A DNA stretch of 64,000 nucleotides from Rhodamnia argentea (taxonomy: Eukaryota > Streptophyta > Magnoliopsida > Myrtales > Myrtaceae). A program made the translations under genes and the position numbers. The stretch is taken from the NCBI RefSeq assembly GCF_020921035.1, contig NC_063156.1, forward strand, positions 3,968,001-4,032,000. The letters run 5' to 3'. Position 1 is the stretch's first letter. Each line of letters begins with the position of its first letter. The notes below the pieces were generated by a model, which worked only from the letters and a program-made list of their open reading frames with translations, was not told the DNA's origin and ran no database searches. Of the stretch, positions 24,075-35,314 are shown one piece after another.

Positions 24075-24156
24075 AAAAGGAAGGCGACAAGGAAGAGAGA
24101 GAGAGAGAGAGAGAGCTCGCGATGCACGCACTCAAGCTCGCGATGCACGCACTACT
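24042..24156. repeat. Two GA tracts and a 21-bp tandem duplication upstream of the SAM gene
   Basis: GA runs at 24042-24070 and 24092-24115 flank a plus-strand TATA-like sequence, gtataaaagg, at 24071-24080. They are followed by two copies of gctcgcgatgcacgcactca (period 21). The block lies in the probable promoter or leader of the minus-strand SAM gene. The TATA-like box faces the other way and could serve a plus-strand transcript, for which I see no gene. Confidence 0.7.
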
Positions 24157-26736
24157 CTGTGCTGTACGTGTACTTGGTCAAGCAGTGACACCCCACTTCG
24201 GGTCAACCCATACGAGTCCTCCAATTTTTTTATTTTTTTTTGTTAGCTTAGTTCATGTTTAAAAAATAATTGAGAATTTCTCCATTATAATTTCTTAATT
24301 GCGGGTATATCTCCTCCTGATTATCACGTTATATTACAAAGCCATCTCGTAAAAGCCTATAAATATGCGCAAATTTCATATTCCTCTTCTTCTTTCCTAA
24401 CCGTCCACGTAAATATGAAATGTAACGCGATAATCGTGGACACGAAGACTTGATTTAGTAATTCGCAACCTACTAAAGTTTGCGAATAAAATAATTCGTA
24501 AGTTGAAATTCCTATTTATATTTTCTCAGTATAAATTTACTTTGGAACCGGATATTATATCCAGTATTCAAATGAATCACAGGTTACCCAAAAAAAAAAG
24601 GGCGGGGGTTGTCTTTTAGATTTTCCGAATGAATAAGAGAAGTTATATAAAGTAGGTCCGGCAGATGACCACCATACAAGATTGCATGTGCAGCATGTGG
24701 TGCCTTAGAGCCTCGGTCACTCTCCATTGTTATCGGCACTCCGGGACCACATCTTTCTAATATGTTTGACCTCGACTTTACATTAATTTTGGGATTGAGA
24801 ATGACAATTTCGCGAAATTATGTAGCCGGACGGTTTGCGCTTCGCACAAATTAAGTGTTGTTGAGCCCCGCGAGAGACGAAAAGATAAGCGGAATATGGT
24901 CGTATGGCGATTTAATTCAATCATTGAGTTCCAATTGGGAAAAAAAAAATCAAATTATTGTGTAGAGGGTGACATTCTAATTGCGAAGATTTGTCGAAAC
25001 TCGTGTCTAAGCAATGCAATATAATTTTTCAAAAAAATTGTAGCATTACTTACGTTACCTAATACAGTTATTTGTTTGTAACAGTGCCATTGAAATCGCA
25101 AATTACATGGCAACCAAATATACAGATATTGGGAGGCTGGCGGGAAAGTACAATACAATGAGAGGAAGATAGATTGAGCTTTCCTTTTCGATGGAAATTT
25201 TATTCTTCGTATGCGTCGTTGTGGCATAAATATTCATTGCTTCTTTAAGAAAAACAGTTCGAGAAAGTTCATGCTCAATTAAATAGAATGAATCCTAGTG
25301 TGAATTAAAAAAGGAATGTATCCTTCCTTGGACAAAGAACGTTATGCAAGTGATTGCTTCCCCATGTTTCATCAATGAATTGATCGGTATAGGAAGAAAG
25401 GAAACTAAATTCATATCCTTGTGTATTAGACTTTCATGCATATAATAGTAACAAGAAAATGCAACTTAGGAAAAATAAGGACGCGACTTTGGTCGGCCTT
25501 ATCACGCTAACATGTCACGTGATGCCATGTAATTGGTCGAAAATTAGCACGCTAGTCTCTCTCATTATAATAGTTAAAAGGAGGATTGGAGGCTTGTGGC
25601 CACCTGGATGGGCCTGCTTGAATGGCCTTGGGCCGGTAGATAGGAATGGCTTTAGATTTTTTTCTTATTTTTTTGGATGAAAAGTTTCGTATTGAATACT
25701 TTCCTTCTTTGCAAAATGACAAGAAATCCCACCTCGAGTATCTGCTATTGCATTTTCTTTATTTCTATGTATAGTTTTTAACACTTGCATTTTATTCTTA
25801 CTGGACATGAATGGCAAATCAAAATTCCAAATTGTACTCTTCTCCAATCAACCATAACCAAGAATGGCCTTAGCGGAACTTGGTTTGCACGTGTCATGTT
25901 GCCTAACAATAATAGTCTTCACTTTGCGCATTGATGTCAGTATCCGGGCTTATTATATTGAAAATTAACATGGTTCGATTTAGTAAACGTACCCACGTTT
26001 CTCTTTTCTAAACGAGTCGAACCGATAATAGGTATTCAAGATGTGCAAGATGTATAAAGTCATATCCATCACGCTAACCAGCATAATACGAGGAAGTTGC
26101 TTCAATTTATTTACCACGATACCAAGAATCCATGCTGGCTTTCTTGCCAAAAAAATAGAAAGATCCGTTGAAGGAATTATGCGAAAAATCTATGAGAATT
26201 GACCCAAGTCCAGGTCCAAGATCCGACCGAAAAAAAAGGTCCACGTCCAAGTTTACGAAAAATGTCATTATTTCATAACATGCATAAGAACATGGTGGGA
26301 GCTGCGACCATGATTAGCATCCAATAATTTTGGTAAAGCATCTTATTTTGATTGGATAAGATTAAAAGAGAGGAAAAAAAAAAGGAAAAAGGGCCTAATG
26401 ATGTCAGCTTTCATGATTAGTTTCTTACGGCGAATGATCGATTGTGACAAATGTGTCGAATGGGAGCCTCAATTATTTTGCTTGCTTTACATGCTCTTAT
26501 GGATTTAATTAAAGATACATTAAAATGCCTATACCCAAAACTTTAAGCTATGTATAGATTAATACATATATATATGTATGTAGCTACTGTGTAGCATCTA
26601 TTGGGTACCTTTGACTGTGAGTTTAAATCTTGTTTGGGCTCTGAAATTTATGAGGGTGAACTTTATCTTGATATTACTTTATTAACCACCATCGGGTACT
26701 AATGAGTACAACAATAGGATGTCATATCCAAAAACG
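24157..26736. other. AT-rich intergenic DNA
   Basis: No gene recognised. The sequence is AT-rich with scattered poly-A/T runs, consistent with old, unidentifiable repeats. Confidence 0.4.
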
Positions 26737-27110
26737 TGATAATTCTTCAAAAAGCAATAAATCTATTGTCTGACGACAAATTGAGTCCTAAAATTTTTAC
26801 TCGTATCAATTTAGTTCCAAATCTTTTGACGATTTGCCAATTTAATTTTAAATCTTTCGATTGTGTCAATTTAGATGTAAGCTTTTTGAATTTTTACCGA
26901 TTTACTCCTAAATCTATTATTTTGATGAATGACAGAAAATATTAAATTTATAAACTCAAAAGGTTTATGACTTAGCAAGTCGTCAAAATGTTTCAAATTA
27001 AATTGACACAATTACAATGTTTAAGATTAAATTGGCACAATTAAAAAATTTATGACCGAATTGGCCGCCGTGCAATAAGTATGGAATTTTTTGGATAATT
27101 TTTCCCATCC
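26737..27110. mobile_element. Diverged inverted-repeat MITE-like element, relative of 7431-8012
   Basis: The two halves are imperfect inverted copies built from modules like gagtcctaaaatttttac and tcaatttag. The right end ggataatttttc equals that of the element at 7988-8006. Boundaries are approximate, it is more decayed than the other copy, and it has no coding capacity. Confidence 0.6.
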
Positions 27111-27550
27111 TAAATAATTAAAAGGTCTAAACCATCGACTCAAACAGCATACTGCGTTCGACAAGTATTCATCCCCGAACCCGTGTAGTCAAGAAGTCGC
27201 TCGCGAGTTATCGCTTTACCGCATCCGGAGGAAGATATCATTTGCAATCTTCACAATTCGCCGAGACAATACAGTATTCATGCTGTGTAATTTGATCTGA
27301 TTAGCCACATTTCAAGAGGAGGATCTCGTTATTTCTTTCTTGGGTTATCTCGTATGTGGCTCTTACCACGTCTAAATTCAAGATTCAATAAAACGTAGAT
27401 CACTAAACAAGATTAAGAGGCTGAGAGACACCAATCTCGTTATCTTCGTTGCTCTAACGATGTCCATCTTGGCGACAAAGAAGTCCACAAGACATTCTTA
27501 TCATATTTTCATATACATTTGCCGATTTTATTAATATCTTCGAAATGAAC

Positions 27551-27858
27551 TAGGGGTGTGCAATTAGACTGGGTTTACCCGATATCCAAATCGGCCCACC
27601 CGAAAAACAGGGTCGGGAATCGATTCTTATTCAAACCGGTCCGGGAACCGGTTCCAATTTTTTTGGAACCAGTTGAAATCGGTCTAGTTTTCGGCTATAA
27701 GTGAAAACCCACCCGGACCGGTTTTAAAACCGATTTGTAGCTTCTGTTTTGAAAAAAAAAACCTGTCTCGCTTGCCAACCTAACCTCACCTCCTCTGTTT
27801 CGTGTTTTCCAAGACCATCTCATCGAGCTCTCTCTCTCTCTCGTTGTCGTTACAATCG

Positions 27859-27905
<47 letters not shown>

Positions 27906-28158
27906 GTCGCCACAATTGGATCATTTCATCGATACTCATATTATTTCAATGGAAAAAATGAAATAAAAAAAATAAACAAAAGGAAAACAGGTTATCGGGT
28001 AGACTCTAGAACTGGATCGAAAAACAGGGTCAATTCCAAAACCGATTTCGGGACAAACAGGGTAGGTTCTCGGTTCTAAAAATTGAGAACCGGTTATAAT
28101 AGAGTCGGTTTTGGGGTATAGGTCTGGATTCTATTCATCCGGCCCATGCTCACCCCTA
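27551..28158. mobile_element. hAT-type non-autonomous element with 8-bp target duplication
   Basis: The element starts TAGGGGTGTGCA and ends in the inverse of TAGGGGTGAGCA (11 of 12 matching). It is flanked on both sides by the identical octamer AAATGAAC (27543-27550 and 28159-28166). An 8-bp duplication and short ends of this kind fit the hAT superfamily. The 608-bp interior has no transposase frame. It has self-complementary accggttcc/ggaaccgg-type segments and a long CT microsatellite at about 27863-27901. The intact ends and perfect duplication suggest a fairly recent insertion. Confidence 0.85.
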
Positions 28159-28166
28159 AAATGAAC

Positions 28167-29696
28167 GAGAGAATAACAGCGAAATACCCACCAAGAAAAT
28201 TTTCAATAAATGAAACAAATAGAAAATTTGACTCGCGACATCGGATTTCGGCATCGCACTGCTTAAGCAACCTGCGTAACTCGGCGTTAACGTTACTCAA
28301 AACTCTTGGAGCTGTCAATTCGTCGCTGATTACGATGTTCGTTAATTATCTCCTCGGTTTAATTATAATTTGATTTGATTTAAATTTTCTTTTATCAACT
28401 GTGTTTTGCCCTTAAACCCACCAATGCCAGCACATCACCACCACTGCCTCTCATGAGACAATTTTTTTTTTTTGCTAAACACTTTTTTAATCAAGTGATT
28501 TATATATATATATATTTTAAAGAGGAAAGACTCTCTTCCTTTTGAATTGTCGGAAAACGAGATTAGGACATTTTGTTATTTTAATAAGCTCTTCATGACA
28601 ACAAAGCATACATCTTCAAACCGATCATGTCATATGGATACGACGTAAATCAAGAAAATTCTCCTCTCTCGCTCAAATTATTCGGTGCTCATCAGAAATT
28701 TCAAATCATTAGGAAATGTTTTTCCTATATATATATACACACACATTTTCTTAAGATATAAATGGAATTCATGAGAAAATACCATTCAGGAGTTAGAAAT
28801 ATCAAGGTGATTGACGTGATGCGTAATTACGGATCACAACTTGTCATTACAAAGGACGAAAATCGCCCTACATTATGTATTTGTATTTTTTTCATTCTTC
28901 ACTCAATCTTGGCATCCCGCTCCCGCCTATTTGACGTAGGAACAAAAACACATCATACCCTAATTCCATCACGTATTTGGAAAATAAAGTTATTTAATGA
29001 AAAGAGTGTATATTTTTTACCAAATACATGGCTGCAACCGAGAATTGGATTTTACTATTTGGCACTCTCTCTATCTCTCTCTGTTTAAGAGGGTACTTAT
29101 CCAAAGTTCGATATACACATTCTAAAAATGGTATGTTTATATCTATGTATTTAACTTTTCTTGGAACGGATAATATTCCCATATGGTCATCCTGTCGAAA
29201 AGAAAAATATAAACAAGTATAAGTAAAGATTCGGTGTCGGTATTATTTGCTAATAAAGAAGAGACTTGCTTCATATAATATATCAAAAGTTCAACATGAT
29301 GTCCACAATGTGAGCCACTAATCATGTGGACCACAAACAATAATTTATTTTTTTTGGGGGGGTCAATTAATTTCGGTTGGCCTGCCCCCATTATCCAATG
29401 AAATCTTTCTTTTCTGGAATAATCAACCAAAAAAAGGGAAAAAAAAAAAATCAGTGCGTCCCCATCAAAGCATGGATAATTTGGCATCGTCACAATTAAT
29501 TTTTTAATCTAAAATTTTCTCAGAAATATCTTTATGTAACGTGCTAACGACATAATGGACAATTAAAAGCGACGGCAAGATAAGCTCAAGCTTCAAGCGC
29601 GTCACCAATCATTTTTTTTTTTTTTTTGCAGTTTGTGATTAATATAAATGCAATTGTCAGAATTGTCTTATGCCACGGTACTTAGTGTTAAACCAC
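28167..29696. other. AT-rich intergenic DNA
   Basis: No gene recognised. Short TA runs near 28500 and 28730. Confidence 0.4.
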
Positions 29697-29699
29697 TAT

Positions 29700-30811
29700 G
29701 GCTGCATTTGGTAGTCAGGATAAAAATCAAGATAAGATAAGATTTATCATATCCTATGTTTGGCTTTTGCTTAGGGCAAGATAAAAAGAGATATAAAGGG
29801 GATATAATTTAGAAACAGTCATCCCAAGGGGAACGTGGGATAAAAGCGGATAGGATTTCTTACGTCCATGATATAAAAGTTATTTTTTTTAATAACAAAA
29901 TTCTTAAATAATAAAATTAAAATAATAATTAATTTTTAATTATATTTGAATTCTAATATTAATGCTAGCATAAAAAAAATAAATTTTTTTATATATACCC
30001 GTATGTATTTATAAAATTGATTTTCTTTGTATTTTATAATATATATTTTTTGCATACACACATTTCATGTCCATATCATTACATATTTTAAGTGTGGTAG
30101 TATAGTTTATTATTTAATAAAATCTTTATTAAGAAATGATGGAACAAAATAAAAATAATGAAAAAAAGATATATACACAAATTTAAAAATAAGTAAATAA
30201 AAATGAAGTAGAAGAGCCATACTTTAAATGAACTTATTAGAACTTGAAAATAATATTTCTAATTCTCGAAGAATGTAGGATAATGAAATTTCTAAAAAAA
30301 AAAAAACCTAGAAATTTCCATCTTCTTCTCTTATGTATCTCTAGTTCATATTGAAGTTTTAAAATTCCGTTGAATTTTTTATATCACGTCAAAACTTTAT
30401 GAAAACGGCGAGAGAGTCTAAACTTCTTCTTAATAGTAGATTTTTGGTTCAAGTCAAAAGTTTATAAAAGAAGAAAGAGAGTCAAAACTCATTCTCCTTC
30501 GTAGCTTTATGGCTCATGTCGAAGTTTAACCAAAATAACGAGAGAATTATTTTCATAATTGGAAATGTGAATTATCATATTTTCTCTCTTTTACTAGAGT
30601 TTGGAGTGAATTATGAGAGATTCTTATACTCTCGCATTTTCATGTTCGTTTATATCAATATTTACAAATGCCAAACAATGAACATCATAGGATATGCAAA
30701 TATCCAACTTTATTACTGCGATTCATCAAATAATAGATAGGATATGGCAAAATTCCTAGATTTCATATCCTATCGTATCCTGGCTATAAATCTAAAAGAC
30801 CAAATGCAGCC
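29700..30811. mobile_element. 1.1-kb terminal-inverted-repeat element
   Basis: The ends are perfect inverted copies over 13 bases, GGCTGCATTTGGT, with weaker pairing further in (both contain aggata and catatcc blocks). The element is flanked by the trinucleotide TAT on both sides (29697-29699 and 30812-30814). The interior is very AT-rich and non-coding. A 3-bp duplication suggests the PIF/Harbinger group, though TAT is not the usual TTA/TAA, so the assignment is tentative. A shorter relative lies at 40365-40735. Confidence 0.75.
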
Positions 30812-31379
30812 TATGAGTTTATGACAACAAGTTGCATACTAAATGGTGACGTGGCAACGACAAGAAAAAAGTCCTCTTTTTTTTTTTAAGCTAAAAGAAA
30901 ATGCGGTGAGTGTAAAGGAAAAATGCTTTGAATTTGGAAATAGCCGGGTAAGAAGATTTACTATTTACTTGCTGAGAGACCGGAAAATTAGGCAAGCTTT
31001 CACAAATTCAACTAGCAAGATAATCTCCTGGTTAATCGGTAAATCCCAACGTTTTAGGAATCTAAGACGGGGCTTGTTTGTCCAATTTGCCCTTTTCTCT
31101 TGTTTCTCCTCTAATCTATTTCGACAATTAAAATTAAAATAAAATGAGATCTGACTATTCGCAATGCAACGAATTATCTTTAGAGGCTTTCGTTAGCAAC
31201 GGGGTATATTAGTCTTCGTTGTCTAAAGTTCAGCTTCAAATTAGGGTCGGTCCCGGGAGTACGTACTTGAATGTTACATTAGAACTATTACAAAATTTTT
31301 TTGGTTGAAAATTTTTTTTTATGATGATAATTATTGCTTGGTTAGTTGTAAAATCGCGAGGAGGCAATTATTATTGGCC

Positions 31380-31920
31380 ACACTAATCACGGAAGACATG
31401 ATGATGCGCGCGGTTCGGTTCTCGGACCGGGCCGCCACCGAACCGGACCGGTTTCCCGCTCACGACTCCATGAGGATGAGGCCATCGAATCTGCGGCCAC
31501 GTAGGATTTGCCGATTTGGAAACCAATTTTGTAGATGGCGTGGGCCCCACCAAATTTTACCTTTTGCGGTCCTGATTCTCTGCAATATCCCTGTCCAAAT
31601 ATCCGAATCCAAATATGGCAAGAGCAACGCAAGCCCCTGGACCTGCACAGCAGACTGCAAAAACCCGAAAATGCACGAAATCCGGGACTCGGACGGACAC
31701 GTGGCGCGCATGCATGCGCCTCGGCGGGTTTCGCGTTTCTTCAGGCGGAAATCGAACGGAAACGGCAAAAAGGGAGGAAAACAGCTTCCGAAAGTTGGAA
31801 GGATCGCAGCCGCTGATTCCTCCTTTGTGGGGCCCAGGCATCCTTTTTATCCCCTGCGTGCGGCTCCCGTGCACCCTCGTCGCTTCCAGCCACTCGGGAA
31901 GAGAAAGAGGCATGACATAA
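31380..31920. promoter_or_regulatory. GC-rich patch with ABRE- and RY-like motifs
   Basis: This patch stands out from its AT-rich surroundings. Around 31690-31720 it carries gacacgtggcg (ABRE core ACGTGGC) followed within a few bases by gcatgcatgc (RY repeat CATGCATG). These motifs occur together in seed promoters bound by ABI5- and ABI3-type factors. The open frames here on both strands look like by-products of the GC content and match no family known to me. It could be a distal promoter, a first exon of a noncoding transcript, or a captured gene fragment. Confidence 0.35.
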
Positions 31921-32220
31921 ACTCTACGAACGGTTTGATACTAAATATTTACTAGGGCTTCACTGGTATAATAATTTTTGGGTGACTGTAAAAAACAAAA
32001 AATATATGTTGTAAGCAACAAATTCTTAAAAAATTGGACCATATCATAATTTTTAATTAGTTGTTATTTTATTTTTTCTTGTAAAATGGACCATTAGCCT
32101 TACAATCAGTCACTCAAAGGTAATTATATAATCAATTCTCTATTTACTATTATTCGAATTTACGACCATCCACATTTAATTAAAACGAAATGTCATATCA
32201 ATCAAGATAGGCCTCGTATG

Positions 32221-32690
32221 ACTATATATAGCATAGCCAATCCGACCATTCGAATAGATATTAGACGCACGTCATTCGATCATCGTCATGATTGATCGCG
32301 TGTAAGATTTTCATTTTCTTTTTGCGTTATTTGTAACGCATATTAGACTATTCTCTCCCGTGTTTTCGATTCTTACTTCCCAACCGTCACCTCTCTAGTG
32401 ATCGATCCGCAAGAGTTGAGAAATTACGTACAAGCATGTTCAGTTAGTCCTTCTCAATGGGAATTATTTGGGCTAGAATTATTTATCATTGAGACTCTCT
32501 CACGACTATATATAGAAATTCAATCCTTCAAATAGATATTAGACCCGTGTCGCCCGATCATCCAAATAATCAATTGACTATAGACTGCTATTCGCTTTCG
32601 ATTTTGCCCATAACGTGAACTTGTTTGTTTTGTTTTGCTTTCCAACCGTCGAACTCTCTAAAAGTCACTGTGCAAGAGTCGGAAGCAAGA
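32221..32690. repeat. Diverged direct repeat, two ~180-bp copies
   Basis: Copies begin at about 32221 and 32505 (period 284). They share actatatatag, caaatagatattagac or its near match, ccaaccgtc and gcaagagt(t/c)g in the same order. The copies are diverged, so the duplication is old. Function unknown. Confidence 0.6.
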
Positions 32691-33721
32691 TCACCGTAGA
32701 AGTACACCTTGTCGCCTTTTCGCTCGTGCATTCGGAGAAGAAAATTAGCACGTCTCAAATATATAGTACCCGTGTTCTACATAACTCGCCTCTAATTGAA
32801 TAAGAGAGATGCTATGAAATGATGCTAATCGTCATAAAAAAATGGGGAAATGTCACTACAAATTTCCAACTATGTTAACCATGACATGTTAATTTTGATT
32901 TTTTTTTTCGTGACGTCAAAATTCCAAATTATGTACAGTATGACATATTTTAACAGTGGTTATTGACTGAATCTTGGCTGGAGGGTAAACAAGTCACATA
33001 TACACAAATTTGAGTCTTTTGATGTTATAGAAAAAAGTTTAAATATGTTTTTTTTTTTAAGTTTAAATATGTTACGATGGACTTAGTTTGGAGTTTTTGG
33101 TTTTTTTCCTTAAAAAAAAATGAAAAACAGGTTGCGATCATCAACGGTCAGGATTCACCCATAGATTCGGAAACAGTGAGTTTGCCGTAGCATAGAATTG
33201 CCTCTCGAGTCTGTTCGAAGACACGGACGAGGAGAGCCGACAGATTTTCAGTTCTCCCGCCTGTAGCCACACATAGAAATTCACGAACCGCAGAGGGGCA
33301 GCCCCGAGAATCCGCCGCTGTTCCGAGGGCATTTCCGTCAGTCCGTTGCATGCCCGTTTCGGAAATCCAGGCGCATCCCCACTAAAATCCCCCGTAATTT
33401 TCTCGAGCGACGGAGTTCAAAGTACACCCTGTAAATCACCCCCGCTCATTATCTCTAATTATTATTTTAATTCCTACTATTTAACGCTCGAAACGAAAAT
33501 GATAAATCATCAAGAAATCATCCATTTTTCTCGAGAAATCCAGTGATGGCTTGAGCGACAACAACATGCGAGAGAGAGGGGGCGAGAGGGATGATGGGTG
33601 ATTAAAAAATTGCAATTAAACAATTGAAAAAATGAAATTTCTGTTCAAGTTTTTCATTTTTCTCATTGATTATTCAAGATAAAGTCATTGTTGTTGCTGG
33701 GTGTGTGCGAGTGTGTGCGTT

Positions 33722-33729
33722 TATATAAG
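33722..33729 (+). promoter_or_regulatory. TATA-like box for the CCCH gene leader
   Basis: TATATAAG lies about 290 bp upstream of the probable end of the leader exon (34015) of the CCCH/RRM gene. Confidence 0.45.
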
Positions 33730-33904
33730 TGTGGGTGAGGTGGGTTGAGTCTCGTTTTGGAGCAAAAAGACAGGACGCTCTCCTTTATAGCTATCCATTA
33801 TGTCAGTTGTTTTTGTTTTTGTTTGCCCCTCTCATTTTAAAGGGCGAGTTGTCGCTGTTGCTGTGAAGGGTTGAAGTCAGAAACACAGTTAAAAATAGCA
33901 CCCC

Positions 33905-33944
33905 GAGAGAGAGAGAGAGAGAGGGAGAGGGAGAGGGAGAGAGG
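33905..33944. repeat. (GA)n / GGGAGA tract in the CCCH gene leader
   Basis: A GA run grading into gggaga units, within the presumed 5' leader exon. Confidence 0.8.
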
Positions 33945-33955
33945 AGGTTGAGGCC

Positions 33956-33973
33956 ATGGATTGGTTCCTCTGA
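33956..33973 (+). other. Five-codon upstream reading frame in strong start context
   Basis: GCCATGG context, then a frame encoding M-D-W-F-L and a stop. It lies in the probable 5' leader exon of the CCCH/RRM gene, before the leader intron. If the leader is as inferred, ribosomes would meet it first. Confidence 0.4.
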
Positions 33974-34015
33974 ATTTAATTTTCTCCATAGGAGGCCTGC
34001 TTAAAGAGTTTGGTG

Positions 34016-35307
34016 GTGAGTACGTGTATGTTTCATCATTTGTTTTTGCCAAAAAAAAAAAAAAGCAGGCTCAAAACTTCTACTTCATCTTTTTTCCCTG
34101 GATTTTTCTGTATCTGGGGGTTAATTGCTTTGGAATACATGGGTTTTGAAGATGGCTTTCCCTCTGAATTTGGTTGTGTCTGCATATTTATATCTCTCTA
34201 TATATCTTTCCGTGTCGTTGTTGGCCTATTATTTGATGATTCTGGAAATGGGTTGTGTTTTTCTTCTGAAAGATTATCTTTTTCGTGTGTGTTTCTTTGG
34301 TGAGAAGCAGTGATTTTGAGGATCATAGACGATAAGCCTTTCATGTTTTGTCTTTGTTGTCTGTGTTTGACTTCACTTTGCTTCCGTTCTTAGTGTGGAT
34401 AATTTTTTCTGGAACAAAAAAATGGTAATGGAAGTATAAAATTCTGAATTTCTGCTGTGTTGCAGTCCTTGGGGAAAAAAGAGAGGAGGAATTTTGAGTC
34501 TCTTTGTTCGTTTTCTTTTCTGTGGTTTGGAATTGTTCTCAGGATGTTAGAGACTTGGAAGCCTTTCGGTTCCTGCAGACAATCATAGTCCGGTTATGTT
34601 TATGTTTTGTTTTTCGTCTTTGAAACTAGAAAATGTGACATTTACTGTTCCTTCGTGTAGGGTTAGTTGCGGAGAGATCTCTAATTTGATTAGTTTTTCT
34701 TAAGAAAGGAAATGATAGAGTGGGGGAAATTGTGAGTTTTTAGTCAAATCAGGAAAAAGAAAGTTGTTGAGTTTTCTCGCATTGTTGCTCTGGTTCTCAG
34801 AGAAATGAAAAAAAAAAAACATTTTTGTTCTGCATAAAATCGCGAGGTCTTCTTCTTTCTTTTTCCTGATAGCTGTTAGTTAGACGTCATAAATTTGCGA
34901 TTCAGAAGTTTATCTTTGCTTTTTTCTGATAAATGAATTTCCAAATTGCTCAATTTTCCAGACTTTTTTTTTTTTTCTGGAAATTTTGGTTGGCTTTCTC
35001 TTGTTTATAATCTTTCCCCTGTGTCTGTGACTTTCCTTGGACAGGAAGAGAACGGAGAGAATGAGTATGTTGAATATATAGCATTATGGATTTCCGGTGC
35101 AAAAAAAAAAGTCGCTCATTGGTGTTTTCACTAAAATCGTCAATTCAGACACTTCAAATGTCCTGGAATAGCTTTGAATGCAATTTTTGTGGGATTGTAG
35201 TGATATCTTGGTTGCCAGATCTGCAGCTGGTTCACCCTTTCTGTGTCTTTTTGCTGTATCTGTTGTTTGCACTCATGCATACTGTCTAAAGTTCTAGCTT
35301 CTTGTAG
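34016..35307 (+). other. Probable 5'-leader intron of the CCCH/RRM gene
   Basis: Donor GTGAGTACG at 34016 and acceptor CTTCTTGTAG ending at 35307, eight bases before the start codon. The interval is T-rich, as plant introns are. Leader introns of about 1.3 kb are common in genes of this kind and often raise expression. Confidence 0.5.
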
Positions 35308-35314
35308 GGTTGAG

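Noticed and set aside
31305-31955. Plus-strand frame of 216 residues in the GC-rich patch
   Set aside because: Several overlapping frames on both strands are open here because of GC content. The translation is Arg/Pro-rich with no family features.
35243-35314. Extra 24 residues in front of the CCCH protein
   Set aside because: A good acceptor lies at 35307, so this is leader-intron sequence. The conserved start is MDFSEST at 35315.
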